The notes under the pieces are model-generated. The model did no database searches. It worked only from the letters and a program-made list of their open reading frames with translations, and was not told the DNA's origin. Source: Codonopsis lanceolata (taxonomy: Eukaryota > Streptophyta > Magnoliopsida > Asterales > Campanulaceae). Taken from it: a stretch of DNA of 64,000 nucleotides. Positions within the stretch are counted from its first letter, which is position 1. Each line of letters begins with the position of its first letter. The stretch spans positions 20,917,642-20,981,641 of the forward strand of contig CM028383.1 of assembly GCA_013146195.2 (NCBI GenBank). The letters are read 5' to 3'. Both the position numbers and the translations under genes were made by a program. Positions 30,949 to 42,473 of the stretch are shown in pieces.

Positions 30949-33240
30949 ATGGCAACTCTAAAAGCTTTTCAATCAAACAATGTCACTCAAGTTCCCATTT
31001 TTTATGAAGATCACTTTGATATCTGGAAGGAAAGAATTACAAGATATATGAACAATATAGATAAACGGTTGATGGAATGTGTAAGAGGTGGTCCTATGCA
31101 ACCTATGAAAATAAATACTAAAGTTGGTAAATCTTACTGCCGCAGATGATGATACTATAAACCCTCTTGCTCCCAGAAGAAGAATATGTTCTCAAACCTC
31201 AAATGAATGGTGAGGAAGACAAGATTACCGATGGATTTGGATGCGGTACATATCTGTCAAGTCTTTGTACTGATGAAAACTACAAGCGAGATATATGATC
31301 GTGATCGCCAAGGAAATTTGGGATGCTCTTGTAGAATATGTAGAAGGAGATCGAGAATACCAAGGACAACAAAGCCGTATGATTGCATACAAGAATTTGA
31401 TGCATTCAAGAAAGACCCAAAAGAATCTTTAACAAAATGCCTACGACAGATTTCTCGAGGTAAGTAATAGATGTTTTTCTCTTGGTAAAGTTTATAGTAT
31501 GAAAGATTTGAATATGCGTTTTCTTAGTAGTTTGGGAAGTAGATGGCATGTAAAGTCAACGCCATAAAGGAAGCTAGAGACTTGAACAAAACTCATATAC
31601 GTAGTCTTGTTGCAAGTCTAAAAATTATATGAAAAAAGTTCTCAAAACTCAAGAAATTGAGAAAAATTTTAAAGGTATATCCCTTCAAGTTGAAGAAGAA
31701 AATTCAAAAACTTCTACATCAGTCGGATGATGACTTTGATGAAGATGAATTCTTTGCTTTTGCTAGGCAGATTCGAGAAAGTTTAAATCTTTTAAAAGGA
31801 ATTTTCAAAAACCTTCAGCAAACTTTCAAAAGTCATCATCAAATCCTCAAAAACCTTCTTCAAGCTTCCAAAAACCTTCTACTTCAAACTTTCAAAAGCC
31901 TTACTTCAAAACAAATGAAGACAAGGTTGAGAAAGATAAGCTGTGTGCTTTAAGCGTAGAAAGCACGGTCACTTTGCTTCAAATTGTCCTTTTACGAAAA
32001 ATGAGTACTATAAAAGAGCTCCCGAAATTTTGAAAAACAAAAAGGTTTGGTTCTTTGAAGATCAAAATCTTGCAACTTGGATTGAAACAGTTACGAAAAT
32101 GAATCTGGCGGTTCGAGCAAGAAGCAAATCTGTGTCTTGTTGCGAGAATCGGCAATATATGATTCGAGAAATGAGTTTCCAAGTCCAAAATATTCAAAGA
32201 TGCGATAATGAGCTGTCAAGCTCACCTATTACAAACTCAAGCCCGACAAAGGTCATCAAACGATCGGTTGTGGTTAAAAATAGGAAATGGATTTTATGGA
32301 CAAGGAATCATAAGTCGGCGAGAAAAGAAAGTCAAGTCGGCTTCTCCAAGGATTGCTAAAATAACTCATGATTCAAAAGGCGGGAGGAGAAGATTCTTGA
32401 CTCAAGTGTTGATGATTTCTTTGGAACAAATGCAAGAAATGTATTCCAAATTTGAAACACTTAAAAGAATCCATGTTTCCTTATCTAGTGATTTTGAAAG
32501 AATTTACGAAGAAAGCGTGAGCTTAAAAAGATCAATGAGCTTTACAAAGTTCGACAAAAGAGTTCTTTGGGCGAAAAGTCTCAATGAAAAATATGAGATT
32601 CAAGCAAAAATCTCGGATGCCCAAATTCTTGACCTTGTAGAAAGAAATCTTGGACTGACCAATGTTGTTGATACTTACTCAAAGTCAAAAGCTGCTGTAG
32701 AAACTATCATCAGACAACAGAAAGATCATGAAGACCAACATGGTCTTGGATACTCAAAAGATGATGAAGGCTGTGAGATCAGACAGTCAAAGGTGAACCT
32801 AAGATTACGAAAAGGACAAGGGATTAGTCTATAATGTTGTACCATTCACTTATCCCGAAATAAGAGTCGGCACAAGAGGTACATCAACAAAAGGGATAGG
32901 GTGAACAATGAAAGTTGTCGGTCTTACGGTCACAAACCTCAAAATCGATCGACTAACTCTACAAGCTGACAAATGTCGGTCAAGCGACAAATGTCGACTA
33001 GGCGACAAAGAGGAGGATTCGAGAAGAAGGCAAGCGACAAGTTCAAACCAATAAATTTTGTTCTTCTGCTAAGACCTCTAAGTTTGAATCAAAAAGAATC
33101 AAAAATTCACCTCAAATGAGTGATAAACACAGTTATCACAAGTGTAATATTTGTTCTACTTTTGGTCATCGGACACATGAATGCTTATATAGATTTAAAC
33201 CTATTGACGGAATCAAAAGCCTAATTACAGGCAAGTGCGG
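30949..33240 (+). pseudogene. gag: gag of a Ty1/copia element (heavily broken)
   Basis: Starts MATLKAFQSNNVTQVPIFYE with DIWKERITRYMNNID, the opening of the UBN2-type copia gag. Later pieces in shifting frames include EFDAFKKDPKESLTK and FDEDEFFAFARQIRESL. A degenerate zinc knuckle lies near 31943 (CFKRRKHGHFASNC, one cysteine lost). A second, intact-looking CX2CX4HX4C (CNICSTFGHRTHEC) is near 33145. There are at least six frame changes. The charged spacer at 32208-32834 resembles the coiled spacer of SIRE/Maximus-type elements, but the clade is uncertain. Confidence 0.75.
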
Positions 33241-33312
33241 ATCTGAAGAAAACTAACCCTTTGGACCCAAAAGTATAAAGGGTACCATGATTTAAATATT
33301 CATATTTCGGGT

Positions 33313-35232
33313 ATGCTTAATGGTGATGATCATTCAAGCGACATATGGATATTAGGCAGTGGATGCTCGGACACATGGTGGATCGGTGAACTCTTACTAA
33401 CATTATTGCGACAAAAGGACCTTCACGTAATCTTTGGGGACAATTCAAAAGGAAAAACTATCGGCTATGGATCCATTATCGGAGGATCTATAATAATTGA
33501 AAATGTCTCTTTGGTACAAGGTGCGAAACACAATCTTCTAAGTATCTCACAGTGCGTGATAAAGGTATGAGTTGCTCATTCTCCTCCACACATTGTTTCA
33601 TCAAAATAGCCTCACCAATGAAATTTTGCTTCGGTACTAGAAAAAGAAATGTTTTGCTATAGATTTACTTTCCTTAAATAGCGTACTCAAATTTGTGCGG
33701 TAGCAAATAATATTTCCAAAATTCATGGCTTTGGCACAAAGACTTTCACATTTAAACTTTAAGTATCTTTCAAAACTTTCAAAGGAGATTTGGTAAAGGT
33801 TTGCCTCCATAAATTGTCAAGCCGACAAAAAATGTGATGCACTGTATTTTGGGAAAAATAACAAAACCTCTTTTAAACCAAAACCATGTCTTTCTACCAA
33901 AAAAGAACTCTTGAGCTCCTACACATGGATTTATTTGGCCTGTAACTCTTTGCAAGCTTAGGAGGAAGCAATATACATTAGTTGTTGTGGATGACTACTC
34001 GGATATACTTGGGTTGAGATGATGCAATCCAAAGATGAAACTTCGACATTCTCACTTCATTGGAATTCTTCAAACTCAAAGGAATGTGAGATTATAAGTG
34101 TTAGATCGACAATGGTGCAATTCAAAAATCTTGGGATGGACACATCTTGTGATGATCATGGAATTGATCATAACTTTTCAGCGATTAGAACACCTCGACA
34201 AAATGGTATAGTGAAAGGAAGAACAGGACTCGATTGAAGCGGGTAAAACAATGATAGCTGAAGCAAATTTGCAAAATACTTTTGGCGAGAAGGTACCTGT
34301 CAACACTGACATGTTTTACTCGAGAATAGATCTCTCATAAACAAATTTCATGGTAAGACTCCTTATGAAATATGGAGAGGTAGAACACCTAACATTGCTT
34401 TCTTTAAAATCTTCGGATGCAAATGCTTCATTCATTACAATGGTGGAGATTACAGAGGTAAATTTGATGAAAAAGCTTTGATGAAGGTATTTTTGTTGGT
34501 TATGCCAAGCATAGTAAAGCTTATAGAGTTTATAATAGAAAAACTCAAGTAATTGTTGAATCTATGCATGTTAATTTTGATGAATCAAGTTTAATTGAGT
34601 CTTGTGAAACTCTGATGTTACTAACAATTTTGAAATATTTGAGGCAGACGGAAGCTTGATGCAGGCTCAATTCAAAATAATCCTCCATCTTCAACTCCTG
34701 CTACAGAAACTCTAAACCTTCAGAATGAACCTAATCAGACTGACATCCTTCAGCCAGCTGACAATCCTCATCCTATTACAATAGATCGGTCGGTGACACA
34801 CTTAGTCACAAGCCATTCGGTCAGCGACACTCACCCATCTCTACCTTTACAATGGCCAGCCTCTCTTGATCTTCCTAAGGAAATTAGGGAAGCTAGACAC
34901 CACCAGGTTCAAATATCATAGGAGACCCCTTTTGGTCTAAGAACCGAAGTAGCTCGAGAAATGAAACTCTTGATTCTCGTGCTTTTGTCTTTCCATTGAA
35001 CCCAAAAGATTGATGAAGCCTTGGAAGATCCCCAGTGGATTGAGGCTATGCAAGAAGAAACTGAATCAGTTTGAAAGATGTAAAGTTTGGGAACTTATGC
35101 CTAGACCAGCGAATCAACAAGTCATTGGAACAAAATGGGTGTTCAGAAACAAGTTGGATGAAGAAGGAAATGTTACAAGAAATAAAGCAAGGTTGGTAGC
35201 CCAAAGTATATAGACAGGAGGGCATTGACCTT
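33313..35232 (+). pseudogene. pol: pol of the Ty1/copia element (broken, cut by the gap)
   Basis: Protease remnant at 33340 (WILGSGCSDTW, where copia elements have W-DSG), followed by NVSLVQGAKHNLLSISQ. Integrase pieces lie around 33720-34230 with ISAIRTPRQNG-like sequence (seen as FSAIRTPRQNGIV) and later the IPYEIW-type box (FHGKTPYEIW near 34350). RT starts at about 35015 with DPQWIEAMQEE, VIGTKWVFRNKLDEEGNVTR and NKARLVAQ, then runs into the N gap. Stops and frameshifts are frequent. It is cut at the gap, so the RT catalytic box and RNase H are not visible. Confidence 0.85.
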
Positions 35233-35332
35233 NNNNNNNNNNNNNNNNNNNNNNNNNNNNNNNNNNNNNNNNNNNNNNNNNNNNNNNNNNNNNNNNNNNN
35301 NNNNNNNNNNNNNNNNNNNNNNNNNNNNNNNN
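35233..35332. other. Assembly gap of 100 N
   Basis: Exactly 100 N, the usual placeholder for unknown length. A plus-strand copia RT runs in from the left and a minus-strand LINE RT from the right, so missing sequence must include the end of at least one of them. Confidence 0.99.
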
Positions 35333-37260
35333 CTAACATCCTACTAAGTGCCTCCATTACCACGATGAACAAAAATGGGGATAAAGGATCTCCTTGGCGC
35401 AAGCCTCTCGAGCTAGAGAAAATCCCGATGGTTCTCCATTCACCAAGACAGAGAAGCGAACCGTAGAAATACAGAAATCCATTGAATCCACTGACACCAA
35501 AACCCATTCTTTCCAACATATATAACAAAAATCAGCACACATTATCATAAGCTTTCTATATCCAACTTACACAACAACCCTGGGACCCGCTTTTCAACCT
35601 ATCATCCACAGCTTCATTAGCAATGAAGGCCGCATCCAAATCTGTCTATCCTTCACAAAGGCGTGTTGCGACACGAAATGATACTCCCCATAACCCTCTT
35701 CATTCTTTGGGCTAGCACTTTGGATAACAACTTGTAAATGCTACCAACCAAACTTAATAAAGTCTTTCAGATCAGTAGCTCCACTCTTTTTCGAATCAAG
35801 GCTATAAACGCAGCATTAAGACTTTTCTCAAATCTCAAACTCGAGTGAAAGAACTGAAACACCTCCATGATGTCCCCTTTAATCACCTCCCAACAATGCT
35901 GAAAAAAGCCATAGAAAACCCATGCCTGGGGCTTTATCTCCATCTTACGAGAGCACTCCTGCCACTTCCTCGATCGAAAGGGGCGCCAAGGCTGCGAATC
36001 CTCAACACTGATACTGTCAAAACCCACACCATCCAAATTTGGTCTCCAACCCCACTTTCTTCAAACTGACTCCTGAAAAAATTTGTGATGCCCACCCTGA
36101 TATCAGCCTCCTCCTCTAACTGCACACCTTCAATCTGGACAGATCTGATTTTTTCGCTGCCCGTATGTTTGCCATCCTGTGAAAAATTTGGTGTTATTAT
36201 CTCCTTCCTTTAACCACTGAACTCCGACTTTTGGCTTCTCTTCACGAATCAGAAGACTCTTTGTTCCTGAATTAAGCACTGCCCTAAGGGACTCTTCTTC
36301 CTCGTTCAGAGTACCAACCCTGCTTTCTCATCCAGTCTGCAAATCTCATCTGAAATTGATTTGATTTTGGTCTCCACCTTACCAAGGATCTCTCTATTCC
36401 AAACTTTTAAATCCTCATGAGCAACTTTAGTTTTCTAGCTAATCTGAAACTTGGATCGCCTGTCACGAATAAGAATCCCATCTATCCTTAACCCAGTCTA
36501 AAAACCCAGGCTCCTTTAACCACATATTCTCAAATCGAAAAGGAGTTCTCCTTTAGATCCACCTTCACACTCAAAACAGCGGCACATGATCAGAAGATAA
36601 TCTCGGAAGGCAGGACTGCACAGAATTACCAAAGCAACACTCCCAATCTCCAGAAATTAAGAATCTATCAATCCTCAAAATTGATGGCGCTCCCATTTCT
36701 AAACCACGTAAAATCCCCCCTACCAAAGCAAGATCCACTAACTCCATCTCATTGACAAAATCATTGAACTTCATCATTTCACTAGAATAGATCACGAGCA
36801 CTAGAACGTTCATGAGGAAATCTAACCACATTAAAATCACCCCCACACACCAAGGCCCATTCCATCTAGCTTTAGAATTCCTGAGTTCAGCCCAAAGTCT
36901 CTCCTAATAGCATTATTACAAGGCCCATAAACCCTGTAAAAGCCACTCTTTATTATCCTCCAGATTTTTCAGAAGACAAGAGACTGAGAATTCTCCCAAC
37001 ACTGAATCAGCTTTCGACAGAACTCTTCTGTCCCACATAACTAGAACCCCCCCAGCTGCTCCAACAGAGTCTAAATGCACCCAGTCCACATCTCTAGCAC
37101 ACCAAATACTGTCAATAATCCTCACATCAACCTTCTCCAATTTCGTTTCTTGCAAACAAACAATGGTCGGAGTCCATCTCCTTATTAAACCTTTTATAAG
37201 CATTCTTTTATTGACATCATTAAGGCCCCACACGTTCCAAGACACAATTTTAATATGCAT
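35333..37260 (-). pseudogene. LINE ORF2: endonuclease and partial reverse transcriptase
   Basis: Begins at an ATG at 37260, one base after the ORF1 stop. The apurinic-type endonuclease reads IVSWNVWGLND, then CLQETKLEKVDVRIID, and later IDRFLISGDWE and LSSDHVPLF. Following pieces in changing frames lead to RT with SSRGLRQGDPLSPFLFIVVM at about 35420-35340. Stops and frameshifts occur after about 114 codons, again near 36560, and throughout 35530-36130. The enzyme would nick target DNA and prime cDNA synthesis; this copy cannot. Confidence 0.88.
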
Positions 37261-37261
37261 A

Positions 37262-39668
37262 TTAAACTATTTTTTTCCTCCTTCTATCTCCCCCTCCCTG
37301 GCAAGCAAACAAATCGGCATTAAGATTACTGCATAATTGTTTGAGTTCCCTTTTTCCTTTCTCCCTAGTTTTGTTCAGCCTCTTTACGCTACCACCCCCT
37401 GAAGTTCTCCACTTTTTTTCAATGTCTAGAAGAAGTGCCAGAATCTGATCTTCATACCCAGAACCTGCCACCCCCAATGCCTTTCCGACACCTAAAGCCT
37501 TCTTTTTAACCCAAAGCGAGATATCCTCCTCCATTTCTTTATCTGTGAGGTACTCCACTTCACAATTATCTTCAGGCCGAAAAATGTTTATCGGAGTACA
37601 GGAGATAGGTTCTTCTTCCTCCACTGTTTGTCCCTCCTCCAACCTTTCTAAGGAAGGAACCTGTTCGGATTCTGAATTCCAAACATTCAGAGACTTCGCA
37701 CCGAGACCCCTACCTGCCTCGATAGAGTACGAAGCTTTCTCTCCCGCCATACAACCTTTAGCATCTGCCCAATCCTCAGAAAGAAAGTGATCCTCGAACT
37801 TACCCCCGCTGTCGCTGCTGTGTCGAGACTCTCGGCCAAAAATCCACTCCAGAAATTCCTCATCATCTGCCATCCTCGAAAGGTCCGAAGAAACAACTCC
37901 GTTAATAACAGTCGACTGCGACTCAGTCACAGTATTTACATGGAGACCCCTCTTGGGCGACCCGCCCGCTCTCCTTGGAGCTCTCCTTGGACACTTCTGC
38001 CTCCATGACGTCAGACCCAAAGCTCGTGTTGTCAACGCAGTCACCAAACCCATCGTCGCGAAACTTCGCCTTAGTCGTCTCTCTCTGTCCTCCCTTACCG
38101 AAGCTGGCCTCTCGTCTATATACCCCGTCTGCCTGAAAACAGCCTTGGCTAGTTTGGGCTTCGGCCCCAACATGGCCATCTATAGGTAAAGGCGAACCAA
38201 ACCCCCCCAAAGAATTCAAGTTGACCCTCAAATCCTTCGGCCCACCCTTAGAAATCTCTTTCGAACCTCCATCTTTGGCCTGCAGTAACTCGGGGTGTAA
38301 AATAAATTCAAGTGGGCTTTGGGCATATGTCGGCCCACAAAACCCTTTTTCCAGTGCTGAAAGGTCCAACACGCTGAGGCCCATCTTGGCTTGAAATCCA
38401 ATCTCTCCATTAACGATCTCATCATCCACTACCGATTTAAATTTTGAATTTGATGTGCTGGCTTCCCACGTGCCCTTAAGCGAGCTGTCTCTGCCCCCTT
38501 CTGCCTCGTCCTTTTTCTGACGCCACACCAGCCTTTTCTGAACAAACGCTCCTCCTCCCTTAACGCTGCCTGCCTTGGTTTTCTCCGGCACTCCTCCGCC
38601 ACGACTCCCCTCCCCCCACCGACTCCGGCCGTCCACTAGCTTCTCCGCCCAAACAGGGACCTCAAAAGAGTTCACTCCCTCTTCAACAAGGATCGAAGCC
38701 GGGATCTTTGAACTAGCATGAACTAAGATTCTGGCCCACCTCAGCTCCCCCTTCTTCTTCGTCTCAGAATCAACATCAATGAATCCTCCACACAGATCAC
38801 CAATTGCTCGAAAGACCTTGCTGCCCCAAAGGTGAATAGGTAAACCCACCACTCGAATCCACACCGAAGTGGGTCTTGATTCTGCTCTATAACTGCAGGA
38901 AAACGGACTCCATCTTTCCAGATAGAGGTAATGCGAATCAAAAAACCAAGGAGATTGAAACAGAATCCTTCCCGCTTCTTCCTTAGATGGGAAAATAAAG
39001 AAGAAGAGCTTCTCTGCCATGACTTTAACTTCAACGCCACCTGCCGTCTTCCACCTATGATTTACCCACCTCTGCAACTCGTCTTTGTTCGGAGAAGAAC
39101 CAGCCTGATCCCCCACCCTCCCCACCAAACATCTCTCCAAGAACGAATAGGCCCCTTTACAGGAATTGGGTTCCACCTTAATAACTCCTCCATCTCTGAA
39201 ATCTGGGTTCCTAACACAAGAGACCAAGTCTGGCCAAGGCTGAATCTCCGCTGCTTCCTTGTAAGACTTAGTTGATTGCTTGGGCCTGGCAGAAACGATA
39301 CCTGCAAACCTCCGAATCTTACCCACTACCCAGCTCCACCCAGAACCTGCCGCTCCTTCAGGGATACAAATCGACTTCTGTCTCCCTGGACCCTTAACTG
39401 CGATTCTGAAAAATTTCCCCGATCTATTAAGCTCACTTGCCAACATAATAATCCTCGACTTCCCTTGCCTTTGTCTCCAAAAAGCACCATTAAACTGAGA
39501 CGCCTTCTCCAGATACTCGCAAACCCAGATCAGCTCATGGCTGAAAATCACTATCTCATGGAGTCTACCTCTGGATCTCTCCTGAAATCGATACCAATCT
39601 CCACTCTTCTCCTTCCATCTGTGAATTTCAAACAGTTTCCTACCCGCATAGAAAAAAGTTCTATCCAT
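37262..39668 (-). pseudogene. LINE ORF1 (DUF4283 RNA-binding type), frameshifted
   Basis: The ATG at 39668 opens 581 codons. Residues about 200-340 form a DUF4283 domain: FFFIFPSKEEAGRILFQSPW, then YLYLERWSPF, VWIRVVGLPIHLWGSKVFRA and LRWARILV. The C-terminal part continues in another frame from about 38179 to 37262 (WVKKKALGVGKALGV, then LLLDIEKKWRTSGGG and REKGKRELKQL). The shift lies between 37923 and 38179. Plant L1 ORF1 proteins bind element RNA. The stop (TAA, 37264-37262) is followed after one base by the ORF2 ATG. Confidence 0.87.
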
Positions 39669-39851
39669 CTAATCCTTCTACTTGTAAATATTATGTGCTC
39701 TATCCTGTAACATAGCATAATCACCTTTGAAGAGGAAATCACAGCACTAAGTGGCACAAGTATGCCAACTAGTAAAATGTTTCCATGCTAGCGCAAATTA
39801 TAGAAAATATATAGAAGCAAAAGTACAATAATAATTTTTTTAAAAGAACTA

Positions 39852-40108
39852 CTCCCTCCGTCCCTAAATTATCGTCCTCCTTTCCTTTTTCGTCCGTCCC
39901 AAAATAATTGTCCACTTTGAAACTTACCTTTTTAGAACATCACTTTTACCACTTTACCCTTATTTTTTCACTCTATTTTAATTATGGGCCACATACATAT
40001 GGACATTAAAGGAAATTAAACATTAAAACAATATAAATAATCAAGTCAATTATTTTTTCTTAAATTGTGCGTCGGTCAACTAGGACGATTATTTAGGGAT
40101 GGAGGGAG
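39852..40108. mobile_element. Stowaway-like MITE (Tc1/mariner type)
   Basis: Inverted ends CTCCCTCCGTCCCTAAATTA and its complement (TATTTAGGGATGGAGGGAG). The dinucleotide TA flanks both sides (39850-39851 and 40109-40110). 257 bases, no coding capacity. Confidence 0.9.
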
Positions 40109-40110
40109 TA

Positions 40111-41868
40111 TTTTTTTTGGGGGGGGGGGAAGAGGGGGCGGAGGAGTATGAATGATCATAAGCACTAGATAAAATAATATAAGGACGGAAGTTACCTGAA
40201 TGAGGAAGAACATGAATTCTTACATCATAATCTGAAAAGTTACCTGTGACATAGGTCTGAAAAGTTTCTTGATATGTGTGTGTGTGTGCACGTGTTGTCT
40301 CTCATTCTTGCACATTATTATACAAGCTGCAGGCTGTTTTGGATGTACGCGTGGAAATTCTTGCTATTGTAGGAGAGGACGACGGTGTTTCTCGTTGGCT
40401 TGATTAGCTTTCATGCAATAAAGGTTCAGCATTGTGTTGACTTGAGGTTTGTACTATTTTACAAGAGTTGCTTGTAAGTTGTAAAGCGTATACACGCAAG
40501 CGCGGGGAGTTTCTAGGTGTTGTGTTATGGGGGGTCATAGGATTCCCCCTTAAAATCAATGTATGTTGTTATTCATGGGAAGTTTCCCCCTGCTTAGTCG
40601 AACATTTTGGTTTGTTCTCATTCTTTTGGTACCACTACAATCAAGACGATCCGTGGTGTATATCTTTTTGTCTTCCTACTCGATACGAGGTTGGCTTTGT
40701 TATGGAAGCATTGATTGGGCAATGCCAAATTACATCATGGAAATACGTAGCTAATCTTGTGCTGGGGAAAATTTACTAAGTGCCCTTAGAATGTGGTATT
40801 TTTTCTTCATCTATATTATAAAAGAGCTCATGGTCTAACATGGTCCTGATTGAATTGTGATAAATACAACTGACGGTTTAGATTGATTCGTAAGTATGCG
40901 AGTTACAAATGAGCACATCAGTTATGAGTTATGTTTAAATTACCCCTCTACAATTACATATAAAACCTTCAGTTGTGGGTTTTGTTTGAATTACCCGGTC
41001 AGTTACGAGTTTTGTTATCTTGATCATTTATTGAACTGATCACATACTGACATCGTGCTATAAGCATGGGCACGTATACTAATTTTTATAAATTTGTGTC
41101 ATTTTTGTTACAACTTGTGTATTCCCTTTCCATTCCAAATTAGGTGTTCTTTTTAAAAGGCAAAAACTTAGGAATGACGTGTTTACGGGTATTTTATATA
41201 CGATTGATTTTATTAATTCGTTTTATCGTGTATTGGTGGTTTGAGTTATGAGAGAGTTGAGATTCGTCTTACGAATTAAGATTATTATTACAACACTACT
41301 CGTTTGAAAATGAGTGAATGTTTTTGTACAAATTTATTTTTGGTAATTCTGTCCTACTCTGAGTGATCACTCGAGCAATGGTGTAGCATGGACACCATGG
41401 GGATTACAATATATGCATACCTAAAATGGGTTAAGAGTTAACTTCTTTAATATTTTAGTAAAAAACTAAAAATAGATATTTATTTTGGGATGAAATCTTT
41501 AATTTTAGTAAAAAAGAACTAAAAATAGATATTTATTTTGGGATGAAGAGTTAACTTCAATTTTAGTAAAAATTGTTTGAGTGGTTATAAAACTTGTTTG
41601 AGTGGACTTCGCTTGTCGGGTAAATTATTAACCTGGAATCTGTTTTCACTCTATAAATTCTTGGAATTTTGAACTCATTCCAATTCAACCCAATTCAAGT
41701 TTTGAGTTCCAATAGATCTTGACCCGTTCCAACCCAAATTACCAAGCCTAACCTGAATGGCAACACCTAAAAGATAGATTTGTACTCGCTCAGTTCTAAA
41801 ATTATTGTCTAATTTTATATTTTTTGGTTAAAATGTGACTTTGACCTACATTTATGTACTCCTTCCGT
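40111..41868. other. Intergenic sequence, nothing recognised
   Basis: AT-rich DNA without a convincing frame. A 103-codon plus-strand frame at 40468-40779 shows no domain I recognise and lacks splice or promoter context. It starts with a T/G homopolymer region (40110-40145). Confidence 0.5.
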
Positions 41869-42033
41869 TTCCAGGTAAAAAATCAACAATTTTATTTTAA
41901 CATATTTCACTTAAACAATCAACTATCAAAAATTAAATCATAAAAATATCATTTTATTACTAATGAACTACTAAAAATATCATGTTCTTAAAAAGTTAAC
42001 TTTTAAATGAAAACTCTTTGCTCAAAACGGGAG
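41869..42033. mobile_element. Stowaway-like MITE, degenerate copy
   Basis: Flanked by TA and ending CTCCTTCCGTTTCC at the left and AAAACGGGAG at the right. The interior shares ATTACTAATGAACTACTAAA-type sequence with the copies at 43170 and 50283, so it belongs to the same family. Confidence 0.75.
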
Positions 42034-42473
42034 TATTTAACTTTCTCAACATGAGATTAAAAGTAATTAGCCTATTATTAATGGAATTAAAACCTTTAAT
42101 TTATTTATTATACTAAGAACCTAAGATTGTGCTTGAGCTCGATTGGAACCCAACGTGAGTCTAGCTTCAATCAAGCCAAATTCGAGCAGGCTCAATTTAT
42201 TATAGAGCCTTGCACCCAACGGATACTCAAACATATATATCAAAACAAAGCCAAGAACAAGCTCTAACACAATTTTTTTTCTTCCCTTTTCTTATGGTTT
42301 CATATCATGAGAAAGAAACACAAGAATGATAATGATAACAAAGTGCAAGATAACACCATCCCTCCAGCACCCACACCTTCAACTGACTTCTCCAAGTGAT
42401 GAGTTTAGACCCCTAGTCAAAAATTGTCTTCAAGACTTTCCATGTACAAAATACCTGCCATTACAGAGCTCGA

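Larger units (their letters stand above)
35333..39671 (-). mobile_element. L1-type LINE, 5'-truncated at ORF1 start, 3' part lost at the gap
   Basis: On the minus strand the order is ORF1 with DUF4283, then endonuclease, then reverse transcriptase, as in plant L1 elements. The 5' end is abrupt: homology to the LINE at 60345 starts within the first codons of ORF1 (DRTFF versus DRTIF). The RT is read only as far as QGDPLSPFLF before the N gap, so the catalytic FADD box and the C-terminal zinc-binding domain are missing. Confidence 0.9.

Noticed and set aside
35046..35528. 160-codon minus-strand frame across the N stretch
   Set aside because: The frame is artificially joined through 100 undetermined bases. 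Only the part right of 35332 is LINE reverse transcriptase; the left part is the complement of copia RT.
40468..40779. 103-codon plus-strand frame between the Stowaway MITE and the CBE1-like gene
   Set aside because: No recognisable domain, no promoter or splice context, and composition like the surrounding non-coding DNA; left as unexplained rather than called a gene.
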